From Nostoc sp. CHAB 5844 (GTDB lineage Bacteria; Cyanobacteriota; Cyanobacteriia; Cyanobacteriales; Nostocaceae), in assembly GCF_020829595.1 (NCBI RefSeq), contig NZ_JAIVFW010000027.1:1-64000 (forward strand): a stretch of 64,000 nt of DNA, given 5' to 3'. Below, one piece after another: positions 9,169-18,372 of this stretch. Every line of letters begins with the position of its first letter. Within the stretch, counting starts at the first letter, position 1. Below the pieces are notes generated by a model that was given only the letters and a program-made list of their open reading frames with translations, did no database searches and had not been told where the DNA came from. Both the position numbers and the translations under genes were made by a program.

Positions 9169-9321
9169 TTAACGGGTTAGGTAAGCCAGACCGATTAGGA
9201 CAGCTAATAACCCCACAGCACTTAACAGAAAATGTTTGATGGAAGTGCCGCCTTTGCGTACCATGTTCCGCATGGCAAGTTTGACGTAGCTTGGTTGAGG
9301 TTCCGTGGAAGGATTGCTCAT
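9169..9321 (-). CDS. DUF3285-type small membrane protein
   Basis: I read a 50-residue frame from the ATG complement at 9319-9321 to a TAA complement at 9169-9171. It begins MSNPSTEPQPSYVKLAMRNM, has a basic RKGGTSIKH segment, and ends in one transmembrane helix (about residues 31-48). This matches the short cyanobacterial DUF3285 family as I recall it. The function is not established. The gene lies just upstream of ybeY on the same strand, 42 bases apart. Confidence 0.8.
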   Translation of the reverse strand: MSNPSTEPQPSYVKLAMRNMVRKGGTSIKHFLLSAVGLLAVLIGLAYLTR

Positions 9322-9398
9322 AATTATTTCGTAACAAACTCTTTTACATATAAATGTAACAGTTTCCTTTAAGCTCTCTTGCCATTTTGTCTATTTCA

Positions 9399-9549
9399 GC
9401 AGGACTTACGCACAAAGATTGTCTGTTGAAACTAGGTTTAAGGATATAGGGGTGTAGGGCGTGAGTAAGGAAAACCTTATACTCTTACACCCTTGCACTC
9501 TTTCACCCTATTCAACAATCAATATTTGTGGGTGGGCAAGTTCTGGCTC
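9399..9549. repeat. Degenerate palindromic mini-element
   Basis: The left end GCAGGACTTACGCACAAAG resembles a sequence widely dispersed in cyanobacterial genomes. The right side, read in reverse complement (CCAGAACTTGCCCACCCAC...), is an imperfect match to it, including a TTGTCTGTTGA / TTGATTGTTGA pairing. It looks like a decayed MITE between prfB and the DUF3285 gene. No clear target duplication is visible. Confidence 0.4.
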
Positions 9550-9556
9550 AATTACA

Positions 9557-10679
9557 TTAAGCAGAATTACTGTCTACTAGCTGATTTTCTTGCCGGAGGT
9601 AGGCTTGGATGAACATATCGAGGTCGCCATTCATCACATCAGTGATCGCAGTTGTTTCGGCATTAATACGTAAATCCTTTACCATCTGGTAAGGATGGAA
9701 TACGTAGTTCCGAATTTGATTACCCCAGGAAGCTTCCACCATATCACCCCGAATTTGGGCAATTTCTTGCGCCTTTTGTTCACGGGCGATGACTAACAGT
9801 TTCGCTTTCAGACGGGCGAGGGCTTTTTCTTTATTTTGCAACTGCGATCGTTCTTCTGTACAGCGCACAGCAATACCTGTTGGTAAATGCACAACTCGTA
9901 CTGCTGTTTCTACTTTGTTAACGTTCTGTCCACCTTTACCGCCAGCCCTGGATGTAGTGATTTCTAAATCCTTCTCTGGAATATCCAACTGCACAGACTC
10001 ATCTATTTGTGGCATGACTTCCACCCCAGCAAAACTAGTTTGCCGCTTGCCATTAGCATTAAAAGGTGAAATCCGCACTAAGCGATGTGTGCCAGTTTCT
10101 GACCGCAGATAGCCATAGGCGTAGCGACCAGTAATTTCTAAGGTTGCTGATTTAATGCCAGCTTCATCACCCTCTGATTCTTCACTTAGTGCTACTTTAT
10201 AACCATGAGCTTCTGCCCAACGGGTGTACATTCGCAGCAGCATAAATGCCCAGTCTTGAGCATCTGTACCGCCTGCACCAGCGTTAATTGTCAACACTGC
10301 CCCTTCCGCATCGTAGGGGCCAGAAAGTAGCTGTTGTAACTCCCATTGGTCAAGGTCACGGTTGAGCTTAGTGATAGTAGATTCCGCTTCTTGCAGTAGG
10401 GAATCGTCGGTTTCTAATTCCAACAATTCCACCACTGCTTTAGTATCTTCTAAGCTGGCTCGCCACTGGTTGTAAGTGTCCAGGTGGGATTTGAGGTCGT
10501 TAAGTTCTTGCAGCGTTTTTTGGGCTTGGGGTTGATTTTCCCAAAATTCTGGCTGCGCTGATATTTGTTCTAAATCGTGAATTTTCGCTGTCAGTGCAGG
10601 TACGTCAAAGATAGTCCTGGGTTTTACCCAGGCGGCTAGACAACGTTTCGATTTCGCGTTTGAGTTCTAAAACTTCCAT
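9557..10679 (-). CDS. prfB: Peptide chain release factor 2 (programmed +1 frameshift)
   Basis: RF2 recognises UGA and UAA and triggers peptide release. The main body contains RISPFNANG (the SPF codon-recognition motif) and [16 protein letters not shown] (the GGQ catalytic motif). The gene does not begin at the Val-Glu-Leu-Leu start of that open frame. Reading from the ATG at 10679, the first 24 codons ([13 protein letters not shown]...) end in CTT TGA C. A +1 slip at CTT continues as [13 protein letters not shown] into the long frame, giving about 373 residues. This is the conserved RF2 autoregulatory frameshift. A CCAGGA Shine-Dalgarno-like sequence lies just before the slip codon. Confidence 0.95.
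10605..10610 (-). promoter_or_regulatory. Programmed +1 frameshift site of prfB (CTT TGA)
   Basis: On the minus strand CTT (10610-10608) is followed by TGA (10607-10605) and C. When RF2 is scarce the ribosome pauses at UGA and slips +1 to read GAC, making more RF2. The site is at codons 24-25, close to its position in Escherichia coli. The upstream AGGA three bases before CTT can act as the stimulating internal Shine-Dalgarno element. Confidence 0.93.
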
Positions 10680-10813
10680 AGTGCTTGCTAAATTAAGAGC
10701 GCTTTGGATGGATTTGCAAAGTTTGCTCTTTAGATTTTATTTGTTTTTTTGATTTTAGCGGCAGTTGAGCAAATTCTCTTGCCGTAAATGTGAAATTAGC
10801 CAAAACTGATCGG

Positions 10814-11924
10814 TTATTGACTGGGTGAGGTTAGGGAATTTTGTTGCAGATAAGCTTTGATGAACAAATTAATTTCACCGTTTAAGACCTCTGTGACCGC
10901 AGTTGTCTCGGCATCGGTGCGTAAATCTTTCACGTTTGTGTAAGGATGCAAGATGTATTCACGGATGATTTTGTTGGAGAAACATTTTATTCGCCCAGGT
11001 TGAATATCAGCAATTGAGTTAACACCTTGAGCTAGTGCGATCGCCCATAACTTACCCTTAAGAATAGCTAAGGCTTTCTTTTTATTTTGCATCTGGCTGC
11101 GTTCGTAATCACATAATACGGTGATACCAGTAGGAAGATGAATAACCTGTACCCATGTTTCTGGACGGTTGATATTTCCCTGGTTACGAGCCACTGTAAT
11201 TTCTAAATGCTTATTTGGTATTTCAAATTCTCAGGACTCATCTAAGATAGGGAAGACTTCTATCTTAGCTAAACTTGTCTGCAAATTACCGCTAGTATCA
11301 AAAGGCAATATTCGTTGAAGTTGATGTATTCCCAATTCTGATTTCAGACAACCGTAAGCATAAAGCCCTGTAATTTCCCAAATAGCAAATTTAATGCCAG
11401 TGCCGTCACCACAAGAGTCTTCTATCAGATGTACTTGGTAATTTTGCTTTTTCGTCCAGTTATAGTACATCTTGAACAAAGTGTATGCCCATTTCTGAGC
11501 ATCTCCATCGTTAGACTCAGCAGTAATACTCAGCAGTGCGCCTTTTTTGTCATAGAAGTCAGATAGTAATTGTCTGATTTCTGCTGTTTCGAGTTCTTGC
11601 TGAAGTTGAGCAAGGTTAGTTTGTGCCTCTTGTAGCAGTTGCTCATCTGCTGATATTTCGATTAATTCTAAGGCAACCTTGATATCTTCTAATGTGGAAC
11701 ACCATTGCTGATATTGTTTCTGCCTGTAATATATGATGTACTCAATTTCTTGAAGTGTTTGATAGGCAGGCTCTGGATTTTCCCAAAAATTCGGTTGAAT
11801 AAATAATTGCTCTAATTTTTGAATTCTGGCATTCAGTTCTCTCAGGTCAAAGACAGTCCTCAGCCTTACCCAAGATATTCGATAACCTTTCTACTTCGTG
11901 TTTGATACTTAAGAGTGTCAGCAT
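10814..11924 (-). pseudogene. RF2-like paralogue lacking SPF and GGQ, with in-frame UGA
   Basis: This is a full-length homologue of the neighbouring prfB. It starts at an ATG at 11924 behind an AAGGAAG ribosome-binding site. After 25 codons it has the same CTT TGA C slip site (11852-11847) and continues as DLRELNARIQKLEQLF. The RF2 fold is followed throughout (IEISADEQLLQEA, QTSLAKIEV, VIHLPTG, DLRTDAETTAVTEVLNG). The SPF motif is LPF, and the GGQ loop is replaced by a shorter ARNQGNINRPE. One in-frame TGA at 11233-11231 replaces a Val. No other break occurs in about 1.1 kb. It is either a young pseudogene or a repurposed protein requiring readthrough. Confidence 0.85.
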
Positions 11925-12002
11925 AGTTTTACTTCCTTGTGGTTAACTATTACTACATATTGTATTACTAAAATTACTTTTAATATCTCATGGCTATGAA
12001 AA

Positions 12003-12032
12003 AACCGTGGCTGATGACTTTGAACCACGGTT
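12003..12032 (-). terminator. Intrinsic terminator of the BI-1 gene
   Basis: AACCGTGG (12003-12010) pairs with CCACGGTT (12025-12032). Read on the minus strand the stem is followed by TTTTTT, giving a standard Rho-independent terminator 33 bases after the stop of the gene at 12065. Confidence 0.85.
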
Positions 12033-12064
12033 AAGAATTAATTAAATTTTTTAGCTATGATTGC

Positions 12065-12793
12065 TTAATCACGACCATTGATGGCAATCAGCAACCGTAA
12101 GATAAAGATAAACAGGTTGATGTAGGTAAGATACATCGACAAAGCCGCAGGTAGATATTGGTCGTTGCGGTAAGTACGGGGCAGGATGTAGAAATCTACG
12201 ACAGATGCACCAACAAATAGAAACACGCCTAAACCAGAAATGCCGATTTCTAGCCAAGTTGGCGTATAAACACCAAACAAAGCAAAGATAAATTGGACTG
12301 CACAGACAACCACCAAGGCAATAACACCAAGACTGATAGTTTTTGTCAATGCCATTCCGTCTTGTTCAGACAGGTTTGAACCAACTTGACGGGCAACAAT
12401 AAAGGTGACACCACAACCGAGGGCGGCCAAACCTATGCCTTGAATACCTACACCTTGGGTTCTCAAGGCGACAAATACTAAACCACTGAGAGTATACCCA
12501 GTCAAGAGGCTGTAGGTTGCGAGTAAGGGCAGTGCAATACTCTTTTTACCTTGTTCAGCAACGTTTTGGGCAACGAAGAACAGAATTAACTGTAGAATTA
12601 CCGCACCAATAAAGGTAGGAAAGAAAATTCCAGGGTTAGTACGGATAACGCCTAAACCACCATATGTTCCTAATGCCGTGAGGACAAGACCACCACCGAC
12701 GTAAGGCAAGGCATTGGCAATTACATTCGGGCCGATGAGGGCTTGAGTTCTAGCGTCTCGGATAGCTTCACGAAAGTTACTTGTATTGCTCAT
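12065..12793 (-). CDS. Bax inhibitor-1 family membrane protein
   Basis: This 242-residue protein has about seven transmembrane helices and the C-terminal features of the BI-1/YccA family: ASVVDFYILPRTYRNDQYLPAALSMYLTYINLFIFILRLL in outline, with the conserved YL-x-YINLF end. BI-1 proteins are pH-sensitive calcium leak channels in some bacteria; here the substrate is unknown. The N-terminal 25 residues are soluble. The gene has its own intrinsic terminator and is separated from its neighbours, so it is probably monocistronic. Confidence 0.88.
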   Translation of the reverse strand: MSNTSNFREAIRDARTQALIGPNVIANALPYVGGGLVLTALGTYGGLGVIRTNPGIFFPTFIGAVILQLILFFVAQNVAEQGKKSIALPLLATYSLLTGYTLSGLVFVALRTQGVGIQGIGLAALGCGVTFIVARQVGSNLSEQDGMALTKTISLGVIALVVVCAVQFIFALFGVYTPTWLEIGISGLGVFLFVGASVVDFYILPRTYRNDQYLPAALSMYLTYINLFIFILRLLIAINGRD

Positions 12794-12990
12794 ACTTGAG
12801 TTTTTCGCTGAAAAAAGTGCTGTATATTCCTATTCTTACCAAGATTGCCATTGACTAGCTAGGGTATTTTGCTGGAAAAATTGGTTTTACTTATTGATGA
12901 ATACATTTTATTTTGTCTGAGATATTCGACATTTATAGTGTTCGCTCCCTCACACCAGGATTTCTGCAAGCTAGGACTGAAATATACTTA

Positions 12991-13219
12991 GAGGATGTCT
13001 GAGAAGTCTCATTTCATACTAGCCTTTGCGACTGAAGTCGCGGCTACACAGACAAAACCCCTCCGGGTTCGCCAGTTGCCTGCGGAGGGAAACCCTCCCG
13101 CAGCACTGGTCTCACCGCCTACGCGGGTTCAAAAACTTTAATTCTCTATTAGTCCGCGTAGGCGGACTTCGTTTGTATAGTAGCGAATTATATTCGCCCA
13201 TTACTTTTCAGACATCCTC
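12991..13219. mobile_element. MITE copy 1 (GAG-ended, TTA target duplication)
   Basis: Inverted ends GAGGATGTCTGAGAAGT and ACTTTTCAGACATCCTC bound a 229-base element. TTA flanks it on both sides (12988-12990 and 13220-13222). The core contains several palindromes, including a CGCCTACGCGGG / CCGCGTAGGCGG pair, and is homologous to the core of the element at 25.8 kb in opposite orientation. It has no transposase. Ends starting with GAG and a three-base TNA duplication fit elements mobilised by an IS5-family (IS1031-type) transposase. Confidence 0.85.
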
Positions 13220-13269
13220 TTAGCTTTCGCCAATGCCAAAAAATCATTTGAGCAGTCATATCGGCGTAA

Positions 13270-13287
13270 GAGGATGTTTCGCAAACT
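13270..13287 (+). repeat. Solo end of the same MITE family
   Basis: TAA followed by GAGGATGTTTCGCAAACT matches the left end of the GAG-ended MITE family. I see no matching right end within several hundred bases. It is probably a remnant of an element that lost its other end, 50 bases from copy 1. Confidence 0.45.
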
Positions 13288-13736
13288 TCTGTATGGTTTG
13301 ATCTCAGGCATTTTATTAGTTTTTATAATCAAAGATTTATTAAGCAAATATTACTTTTGTTATTTTGTTTTTATTTTTCTAGAGATATATATGCTGAGTC
13401 AAAAACTATGGCTGCTGAGTTTTTCTATATTGCTGACATAAGGCTAAATACCTTTGGAGAAGCTATGCATTTAATCACGGAAATAGCTAGAGTTGACTGC
13501 CAAAAATAAACATTAATTAACTTAAGAAGTTTGTCTGCAAAACAAAAATTAGCTGCAACAACTGAGGTTGTGAAATCATGCGTAAAAACACTGAATGCAA
13601 GAGATAGAGCAGAAGTAAGTTCAGTGGAACGACGATGGTTTAATCAGCGTGGTCTAAGGAAAATAATTACAGCTTTGAAGAACATATACGCAACTCCGTT
13701 TTTTTCAGGAAAAGGAGTTAATACAAAGGAATTGAT
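13288..13736. other. Intergenic region upstream of the sigma factor
   Basis: This 449-base AT-rich stretch contains a TTG-started 81-codon open frame (13531-13776) that overlaps the sigma-factor start. It has no conserved features and is probably not a gene. An AAAGGA ribosome-binding site for the sigma factor lies at the end. The promoter of that gene must be here, but I cannot place it. Confidence 0.5.
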
Positions 13737-14522
13737 ATGGCAGCAATTGAGTCTTCTATGCGAATTGATGGGATAGAGTTATTACACTTATACCACCAGA
13801 ATCCTTCTATTAAACTTCGTAATCAACTTGTACAGTTACATACTGGCTTAGTACGGAAGATGGCTCATAAATTTAGCCATCAATGTAATGAACCTTATGA
13901 AGATTTAGAACAAATCGGTTATTTTGGTTTAATTAGGGCAATTGAGCGTTTTGACCCCAGTCAAGGATATGCTTTCAGTTCCTTTGCTGTGCCATATATT
14001 CGCGGTGAGATGCTGCATTTCTTGCGCGATCGCAGTACGCTATTAAAAATTCCTCGTCGTTGGCAAGAGCTTTACAATGAAGGGCAGAGGATTCGCAAAG
14101 AATTGGCTTTGTCTTTGGGTCGTCCTCCCAAGGATGCGGAAATTGCCAAGCAATTGAAGGTATCTGTGCAAGAATGGCAAGAAACTAAGTTAGCGGCACA
14201 AAATCGGATGCCTTTGAGTTTGGATGCTACAGCAGTTCACTATGTTGATTGTCAAATCACTTTAGGTGAAGCGCTTCCTTGTCCTCGTTCGGCTGTGATG
14301 CAACAACAAGAAGAAGAACGTCAACAACTCCAAGGGGCAATCAATATGTTAGAAGAAAAGCCCCGCATGGCAGTAGAAATGGTCTTCTTAAAAGAACTTT
14401 CGCGCAAGGATGCAGCTAAAAACATTGGTACTAGTCCGATGACTGTCACACGGTATCTGCAAAAGGGTATTAATGATTTGATCAATTATTTGCAGCCTCA
14501 AGCAGTGGCTTCAGGGTCTTAA
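13737..14522 (+). CDS. sigF: SigF-like group 3 sigma factor
   Basis: This 261-residue protein is an RNA polymerase sigma factor of the SigB/SigF/FliA type. Region 2 (about residues 30-105) contains the core-binding DLEQIGYFGLIRAIERFDP and the -10 recognising FSSFAVPYIRGEMLHFLRD. Region 3 follows (RIRKELALSLGRPPKDAEIAKQL), and region 4 at the C-terminus has ELSRKDAAKNIGTSPMTV with its helix-turn-helix. In cyanobacteria SigF is linked to pili, motility and salt stress. The ATG at 13737 has an AAAGGA site 7 bases upstream. No anti-sigma gene is adjacent. Confidence 0.88.
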   Translation: MAAIESSMRIDGIELLHLYHQNPSIKLRNQLVQLHTGLVRKMAHKFSHQCNEPYEDLEQIGYFGLIRAIERFDPSQGYAFSSFAVPYIRGEMLHFLRDRSTLLKIPRRWQELYNEGQRIRKELALSLGRPPKDAEIAKQLKVSVQEWQETKLAAQNRMPLSLDATAVHYVDCQITLGEALPCPRSAVMQQQEEERQQLQGAINMLEEKPRMAVEMVFLKELSRKDAAKNIGTSPMTVTRYLQKGINDLINYLQPQAVASGS

Positions 14523-14836
14523 TGTTAATATAGCAAAGTGCTGAGGATAAACTCAGTTGCTTTAGGGCTTTGAGCAATCAACACTGCTTTATCTATCTAA
14601 CTACAGCTATATACAAAATTTTTGAGAGGAAAACTTCTTCACTCAAATTTCCTCTAACTAATAAACCAAGCCTTGGAGTGATTAACTTGGAATGCTCAGT
14701 ATTGGTATCATGAGCTTGGTATCTAAGGGTGCTAAGGGTGCGATCGCCAAAAAATTTCACTATTCAATTAATATTATTAAACGTCTATCAGTCTCAAAGG
14801 TTTGGCCAGTGAGACAGTAAGTAGCCTGGTTTTTCG
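14523..14836. other. Intergenic region between convergent genes
   Basis: This 314-base stretch lies between sigF and the coiled-coil gene. It has one GCGATCGC and short repeats of GGTATC/TAAGGGTGC. I see no open frame, RNA gene or strong terminator. Confidence 0.45.
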
Positions 14837-15214
14837 TCAAATTCGTTCTTCTAGCAGCCCCAATATTCGACGATTTTCAGTTTGCAAACTCAAAATGTCA
14901 GCTTGCATTTGCTGAATATTGTCTTGAATTTGAGGCATATTACCTTGCATTTGTTGAATATTCGCAGTGATCACTTCAAAGTTTTGTTGATGGACTGTCA
15001 CTGTTTGCAGCAGTAAATTAACTGCGTTGGCAATTTCGTTGACTGACCGAGTTAACTGAGCCGTTGACTGGGTTAGTTCAGCAGTTGATTGTCTTAGTTC
15101 AGCAGTTGATTGCCTCAATTCAGCGTTCACAACAACTTGATTATCAAGCTGTTGTGCTACTCTATCTAATGTCGCTTCGATTCTGTCTAGTCTGTCTGGT
15201 TGTTCTTCGGTCAT
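14837..15214 (-). CDS. Coiled-coil protein with heptad tandem repeats
   Basis: This 125-residue protein begins MTEEQPDRLDRIEATLDRV and is almost entirely coiled coil. Residues about 31-58 contain four seven-residue repeats (ELRQSTA, ELRQSTA, ELTQSTA, QLTRSVN), encoded by near-identical 21-base tandem repeats. The rest alternates hydrophobic residues with Gln and Asn (NIQQMQGN...). Such short coiled coils are common in cyanobacteria, often near Uma2 genes, and have no assigned role. I prefer the ATG at 15214 over an upstream TTG. The repeat number may vary between strains. Confidence 0.65.
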   Translation of the reverse strand: MTEEQPDRLDRIEATLDRVAQQLDNQVVVNAELRQSTAELRQSTAELTQSTAQLTRSVNEIANAVNLLLQTVTVHQQNFEVITANIQQMQGNMPQIQDNIQQMQADILSLQTENRRILGLLEERI

Positions 15215-15287
15215 TTTTAATTTGTAACTGCTTGCGATCGCATCTATAGTTAAGTAGGTCAAACTAGTTAAACATAAAACAATAGTA

Positions 15288-15400
15288 GGCGTTGCTGATT
15301 AGTGGGATGTTTTTTGTTTCGCTCAAAGGCGCAAAGGCTTGAAAAATCGATAGTTCACTTTGCTAAAAATGCTTAATTCATCCCGCATTTATGCAACGCC
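15288..15400. mobile_element. 113-bp MITE with 8-bp target duplication
   Basis: The element begins GGCGTTGCTGATTAGTGGGATG and ends CATCCCGCATTTATGCAACGCC, an imperfect inverted repeat of about 22 bases. CAATAGTA occurs exactly on both sides (15280-15287 and 15401-15408), a convincing 8-base target duplication. The core carries no gene. It belongs to a different family from the GAG-ended MITEs in this window. Confidence 0.8.
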
Positions 15401-15419
15401 CAATAGTAGAGTGTAGGCT

Positions 15420-15498
15420 GTAGGGTGTTTTGTCGCACAGCGCAACGCACCGTTTTGATATTTGGGGCGGTGCGTTAGCCAAAGGCATAACACCCTAC
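15420..15498. repeat. Nested palindromic repeat
   Basis: GTAGGGTGTTTTG pairs with CATAACACCCTAC as outer arms, and AACGCACCG (15444-15452) with CGGTGCGTT (15468-15476) as inner arms. It lies 12 bases after the 8-bp target duplication of the 113-bp MITE. It is one of the GGTGCGTT-type hairpins typical of cyanobacterial intergenic DNA. Confidence 0.6.
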
Positions 15499-15539
15499 AT
15501 TTTATGTTCAGCTACTTACTATAGTTATTATTTTAAATT

Positions 15540-16118
15540 TTAGGAATTCAAGCCAGCACGTTGAAAGATGGCATTAGGAGTAATTTCTAACTCTGGTAAC
15601 AATTCATCAGTAATTACTTGATGATCTCGATAAGTCATAGAAAAGGAAGACGGTGTAAATACAGTTATAGTTCTAGCTTTTGTATCGACCACCCAAACAC
15701 GAGAAACACTAGCTTTGAGATAATCTGTGGCTTTTTCGGTCATCTCTCCAAAAGTCTGACCAGGTGAAATAATTTCAATAACTAATTCGGGTGTAACTGG
15801 GCAAGCTTCATCTTTTAACCAATCAGCAGCAAGACGGTTATAAGAAACATAAGTCAAATCAGGTATAGGTATCCAATCTTGTTGATTTCGTGTTAATTTA
15901 ATTGCCCACTCAACTACAACCCGTCCTTTTTTTTCTGCCCATACAGACAATATGATCAATAAAGCACCAGTAGTCGAACTATGAAAAAACTTAGGAGACA
16001 TTTCATCGTTTTTATATTTAGGAACAGCTTCACCGTTAACAAATTCGTATTTAATCTCTCCTTCGGGAAGTGCGAGAAATTCCTCCACGGTTAGGCGTTG
16101 ATTGGAAGACTGAACCAT
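15540..16118 (-). CDS. Uma2-family (DUF820) nuclease-like protein
   Basis: This 192-residue protein belongs to the Uma2/DUF820 family, restriction-endonuclease-fold proteins that are very numerous in cyanobacteria. The TVEEFLALPEGEIKYEFVNGE opening, the PDLTYVS strand, the ELVIEIISPGQTFGEMTEKATDY core (Asp/Glu-x-Lys-like acidic site) and RVWVVDTKARTITVF are all characteristic. The biological role is not known. It is only distantly related to the four similar Uma2 genes elsewhere in the window. Confidence 0.88.
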   Translation of the reverse strand: MVQSSNQRLTVEEFLALPEGEIKYEFVNGEAVPKYKNDEMSPKFFHSSTTGALLIILSVWAEKKGRVVVEWAIKLTRNQQDWIPIPDLTYVSYNRLAADWLKDEACPVTPELVIEIISPGQTFGEMTEKATDYLKASVSRVWVVDTKARTITVFTPSSFSMTYRDHQVITDELLPELEITPNAIFQRAGLNS

Positions 16119-16238
16119 AGGTGTTATAAGTGCTGAGAAAAGTATGAAGTGTGAAGAGTGAAGTATGAAGGATGAAATTTTATACTTCTGCCTTCTGTTT
16201 TCTGCTTTCTGAACAAATGACCATTGATTATTGACTAA

Positions 16239-18260
16239 CTATCGTGATTTTAGATCAGCGATCGCACCTCTGGTCATGGCAGCAATGGCTTTATCGGTAG
16301 CTTTCGGCAAATGATAATATTTACCGCCAGCTGTTTGGGCTAATTCTTTCGCAAAGCCAGTGGAAACAAATTTACTCTCAGTATCAATTACCAATAGTTG
16401 TATTCCCAACACCCGGACTCTAGCAGCAATTTCTAATAATTCACCTTTGATATCCGGCTTTTGGTCTGGTTCTTGGGGTTCACCTAAAGAACGCCCTAGA
16501 GGAATATTACCCCGGCCATCGGTAATGGCTACAACTACAACTTGCCCAATATCGCCACTCATCTTGGCATTTAAGCCGACACGCACAGCTTGGGTTAAAC
16601 CATGTGCAAGAGGTGAACCACCGCCACAAGGTAATCTTTCTAAACGGTTCTTTGCCAGTGCAATAGAACGTGTTGGCGGTAATAACACTTCCGCCTGTTC
16701 CCCCCGGAAGGGAATTAAAGCTACTTGGTCGCGGTTTTGATAAGCTTCTGTCAACAGTTGCATCACCGCACCCTTCGCTGACTGCATCCGATTCAAAGCC
16801 ATTGACCCAGAAGCATCTACCACAAACACTACCAGCGCCCCGGCTTTACGTACCAAGCGTTTCGAGCGAATATCACCTTGCTCAACAATAACTTTTCTGT
16901 TTGGCTGTCGCTCACGCCGTGCTTTTTGATAGGGTGCGGCGGCTCTGAGAGTGGCATCTACGGCGATGCGCCGGACTTTGCCCTTGGGTAACATTGGCTT
17001 AACGTAACGTCCCCGGTCTTCGGAGAAAATTAAGCTGCGGCTACCAGATTTACCTTGACGTTGAGCCATTTGGGCAAAATACAGTACGCTGTCATCCAGA
17101 ATCACACCTTCCGGGTCGAAGATAAATTCTTCGGGGATGCTGGGTGGTTCTTGCTGTTCTGGTTCTTCTGGTTGGTCTTCTTTGTCTTCTTCTTGGTCTT
17201 GTTCTGACTCGTCTTGACTTTCTGGCGGTGGTGGGGGTGGTGGTGGTTGGTCGGGTGGCGGTGTCTGGACGACGGTTGCCCGTGGTACAATTACCAGTTC
17301 TACAGCCCGGCGTAAGTCTTCGGCGTTAACGGTTGTGCGTCCTTCTAAGGCGGCGGCGGCTTTGGCAACGCGCACAGCAAATAACTCGGCGCGGTGTCCT
17401 TGAACTCCGCCACGAATTGCTTCATTGACTAAGTAAGCGATTTGGTCGTGGGTAATGGTGACTTCCTTTAACCATTCTCGCGCCAGGATAATTTGGGTTT
17501 TGAGTGCGTCAATGTCTTCGTTGTACTGCTGGAGAAATTCTTGGGGAGATTGGGAAAAGGCGATCGCAACTTCAACTGCTTGTACTCTTTGATCTAGACC
17601 AAGCACACCATCAGCAGAAAGTGCGATCGCAATTCTATCGAGTAAATGTTCTCGCAGTGCGCCTTCTTCTGGGTTATAAGTAGCAATAAATAAAGCTTGG
17701 CAAGGATGCTGAAAACTTATTCCTTCCCGCTCAATTTGGTTGCGACCTTCGGATAATACTGTTAAAAGTTGATTGGAGATTTGGTCATCTAATAAATTGA
17801 TTTCATCTACGTACAGTACACCCCGGTTAGCAGCAGCGAGTAACCCTGGCTGAAAAACTGTATCTCCTTGCTTAACCGACTGTTCCACATCCACAGAACC
17901 TAAAAGTCGGTCTTCAGTTACACCAAGCGGAATTTGCACGAAAGGCGCAGGAATGATTTGTGTAGGGACATCATGAATATCTTTTTCGGCGTACTCGGCT
18001 AACAGTAGATCATCCCATTCATCAGGGCGGGTGGGAGCGCAGTTGCTAATTGAACCTGGAACAACTTCAATTGGCGGTAGTAAGGCGTGGATAGCACGAG
18101 CCATTACAGATTTTGCCGTACCGCGACGACCTGCGATCGCCACTCCCCCCAAACCAGGATCGACCGCTGCTAACAGCAAGGCTAATTTTATCGCTTCTTG
18201 ACCAACTACAGCAGTCAAGGGAAAGGAGGCGATGGTTGGAGTGGTAGTACGCGCAGGCAT
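16239..18260 (-). CDS. chlD: Magnesium chelatase subunit ChlD
   Basis: This 673-residue AAA+ subunit works with ChlI and ChlH to insert Mg2+ into protoporphyrin IX in chlorophyll synthesis. The N-terminal AAA+ module (about residues 15-300) has [12 protein letters not shown] in place of a strict Walker A, and [11 protein letters not shown] proline-rich then very acidic linker follows (about 350-395). The C-terminal VWA domain has a complete metal-ion-dependent adhesion site, [12 protein letters not shown] prefer the ATG at 18260 ([20 protein letters not shown]) to a GTG at 18317, because family members start at this point. Confidence 0.96.
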   Translation of the reverse strand: MPARTTTPTIASFPLTAVVGQEAIKLALLLAAVDPGLGGVAIAGRRGTAKSVMARAIHALLPPIEVVPGSISNCAPTRPDEWDDLLLAEYAEKDIHDVPTQIIPAPFVQIPLGVTEDRLLGSVDVEQSVKQGDTVFQPGLLAAANRGVLYVDEINLLDDQISNQLLTVLSEGRNQIEREGISFQHPCQALFIATYNPEEGALREHLLDRIAIALSADGVLGLDQRVQAVEVAIAFSQSPQEFLQQYNEDIDALKTQIILAREWLKEVTITHDQIAYLVNEAIRGGVQGHRAELFAVRVAKAAAALEGRTTVNAEDLRRAVELVIVPRATVVQTPPPDQPPPPPPPPESQDESEQDQEEDKEDQPEEPEQQEPPSIPEEFIFDPEGVILDDSVLYFAQMAQRQGKSGSRSLIFSEDRGRYVKPMLPKGKVRRIAVDATLRAAAPYQKARRERQPNRKVIVEQGDIRSKRLVRKAGALVVFVVDASGSMALNRMQSAKGAVMQLLTEAYQNRDQVALIPFRGEQAEVLLPPTRSIALAKNRLERLPCGGGSPLAHGLTQAVRVGLNAKMSGDIGQVVVVAITDGRGNIPLGRSLGEPQEPDQKPDIKGELLEIAARVRVLGIQLLVIDTESKFVSTGFAKELAQTAGGKYYHLPKATDKAIAAMTRGAIADLKSR

Positions 18261-18372
18261 TGTTTGTAAAAATGATATGAAGGCAGGAGGCGAGACTTCA
18301 TTTCTGTGATGCTTCACTAGTCTCGGCTTTTAGCATATCAATTTCTGGCGCTCTATTGTCTATTCACTAATC

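Noticed and set aside
13531-13776. TTG-started 81-codon frame overlapping the sigma-factor start
   Set aside because: No ribosome-binding site, no recognisable motif and overlap with a well-supported gene in another frame.
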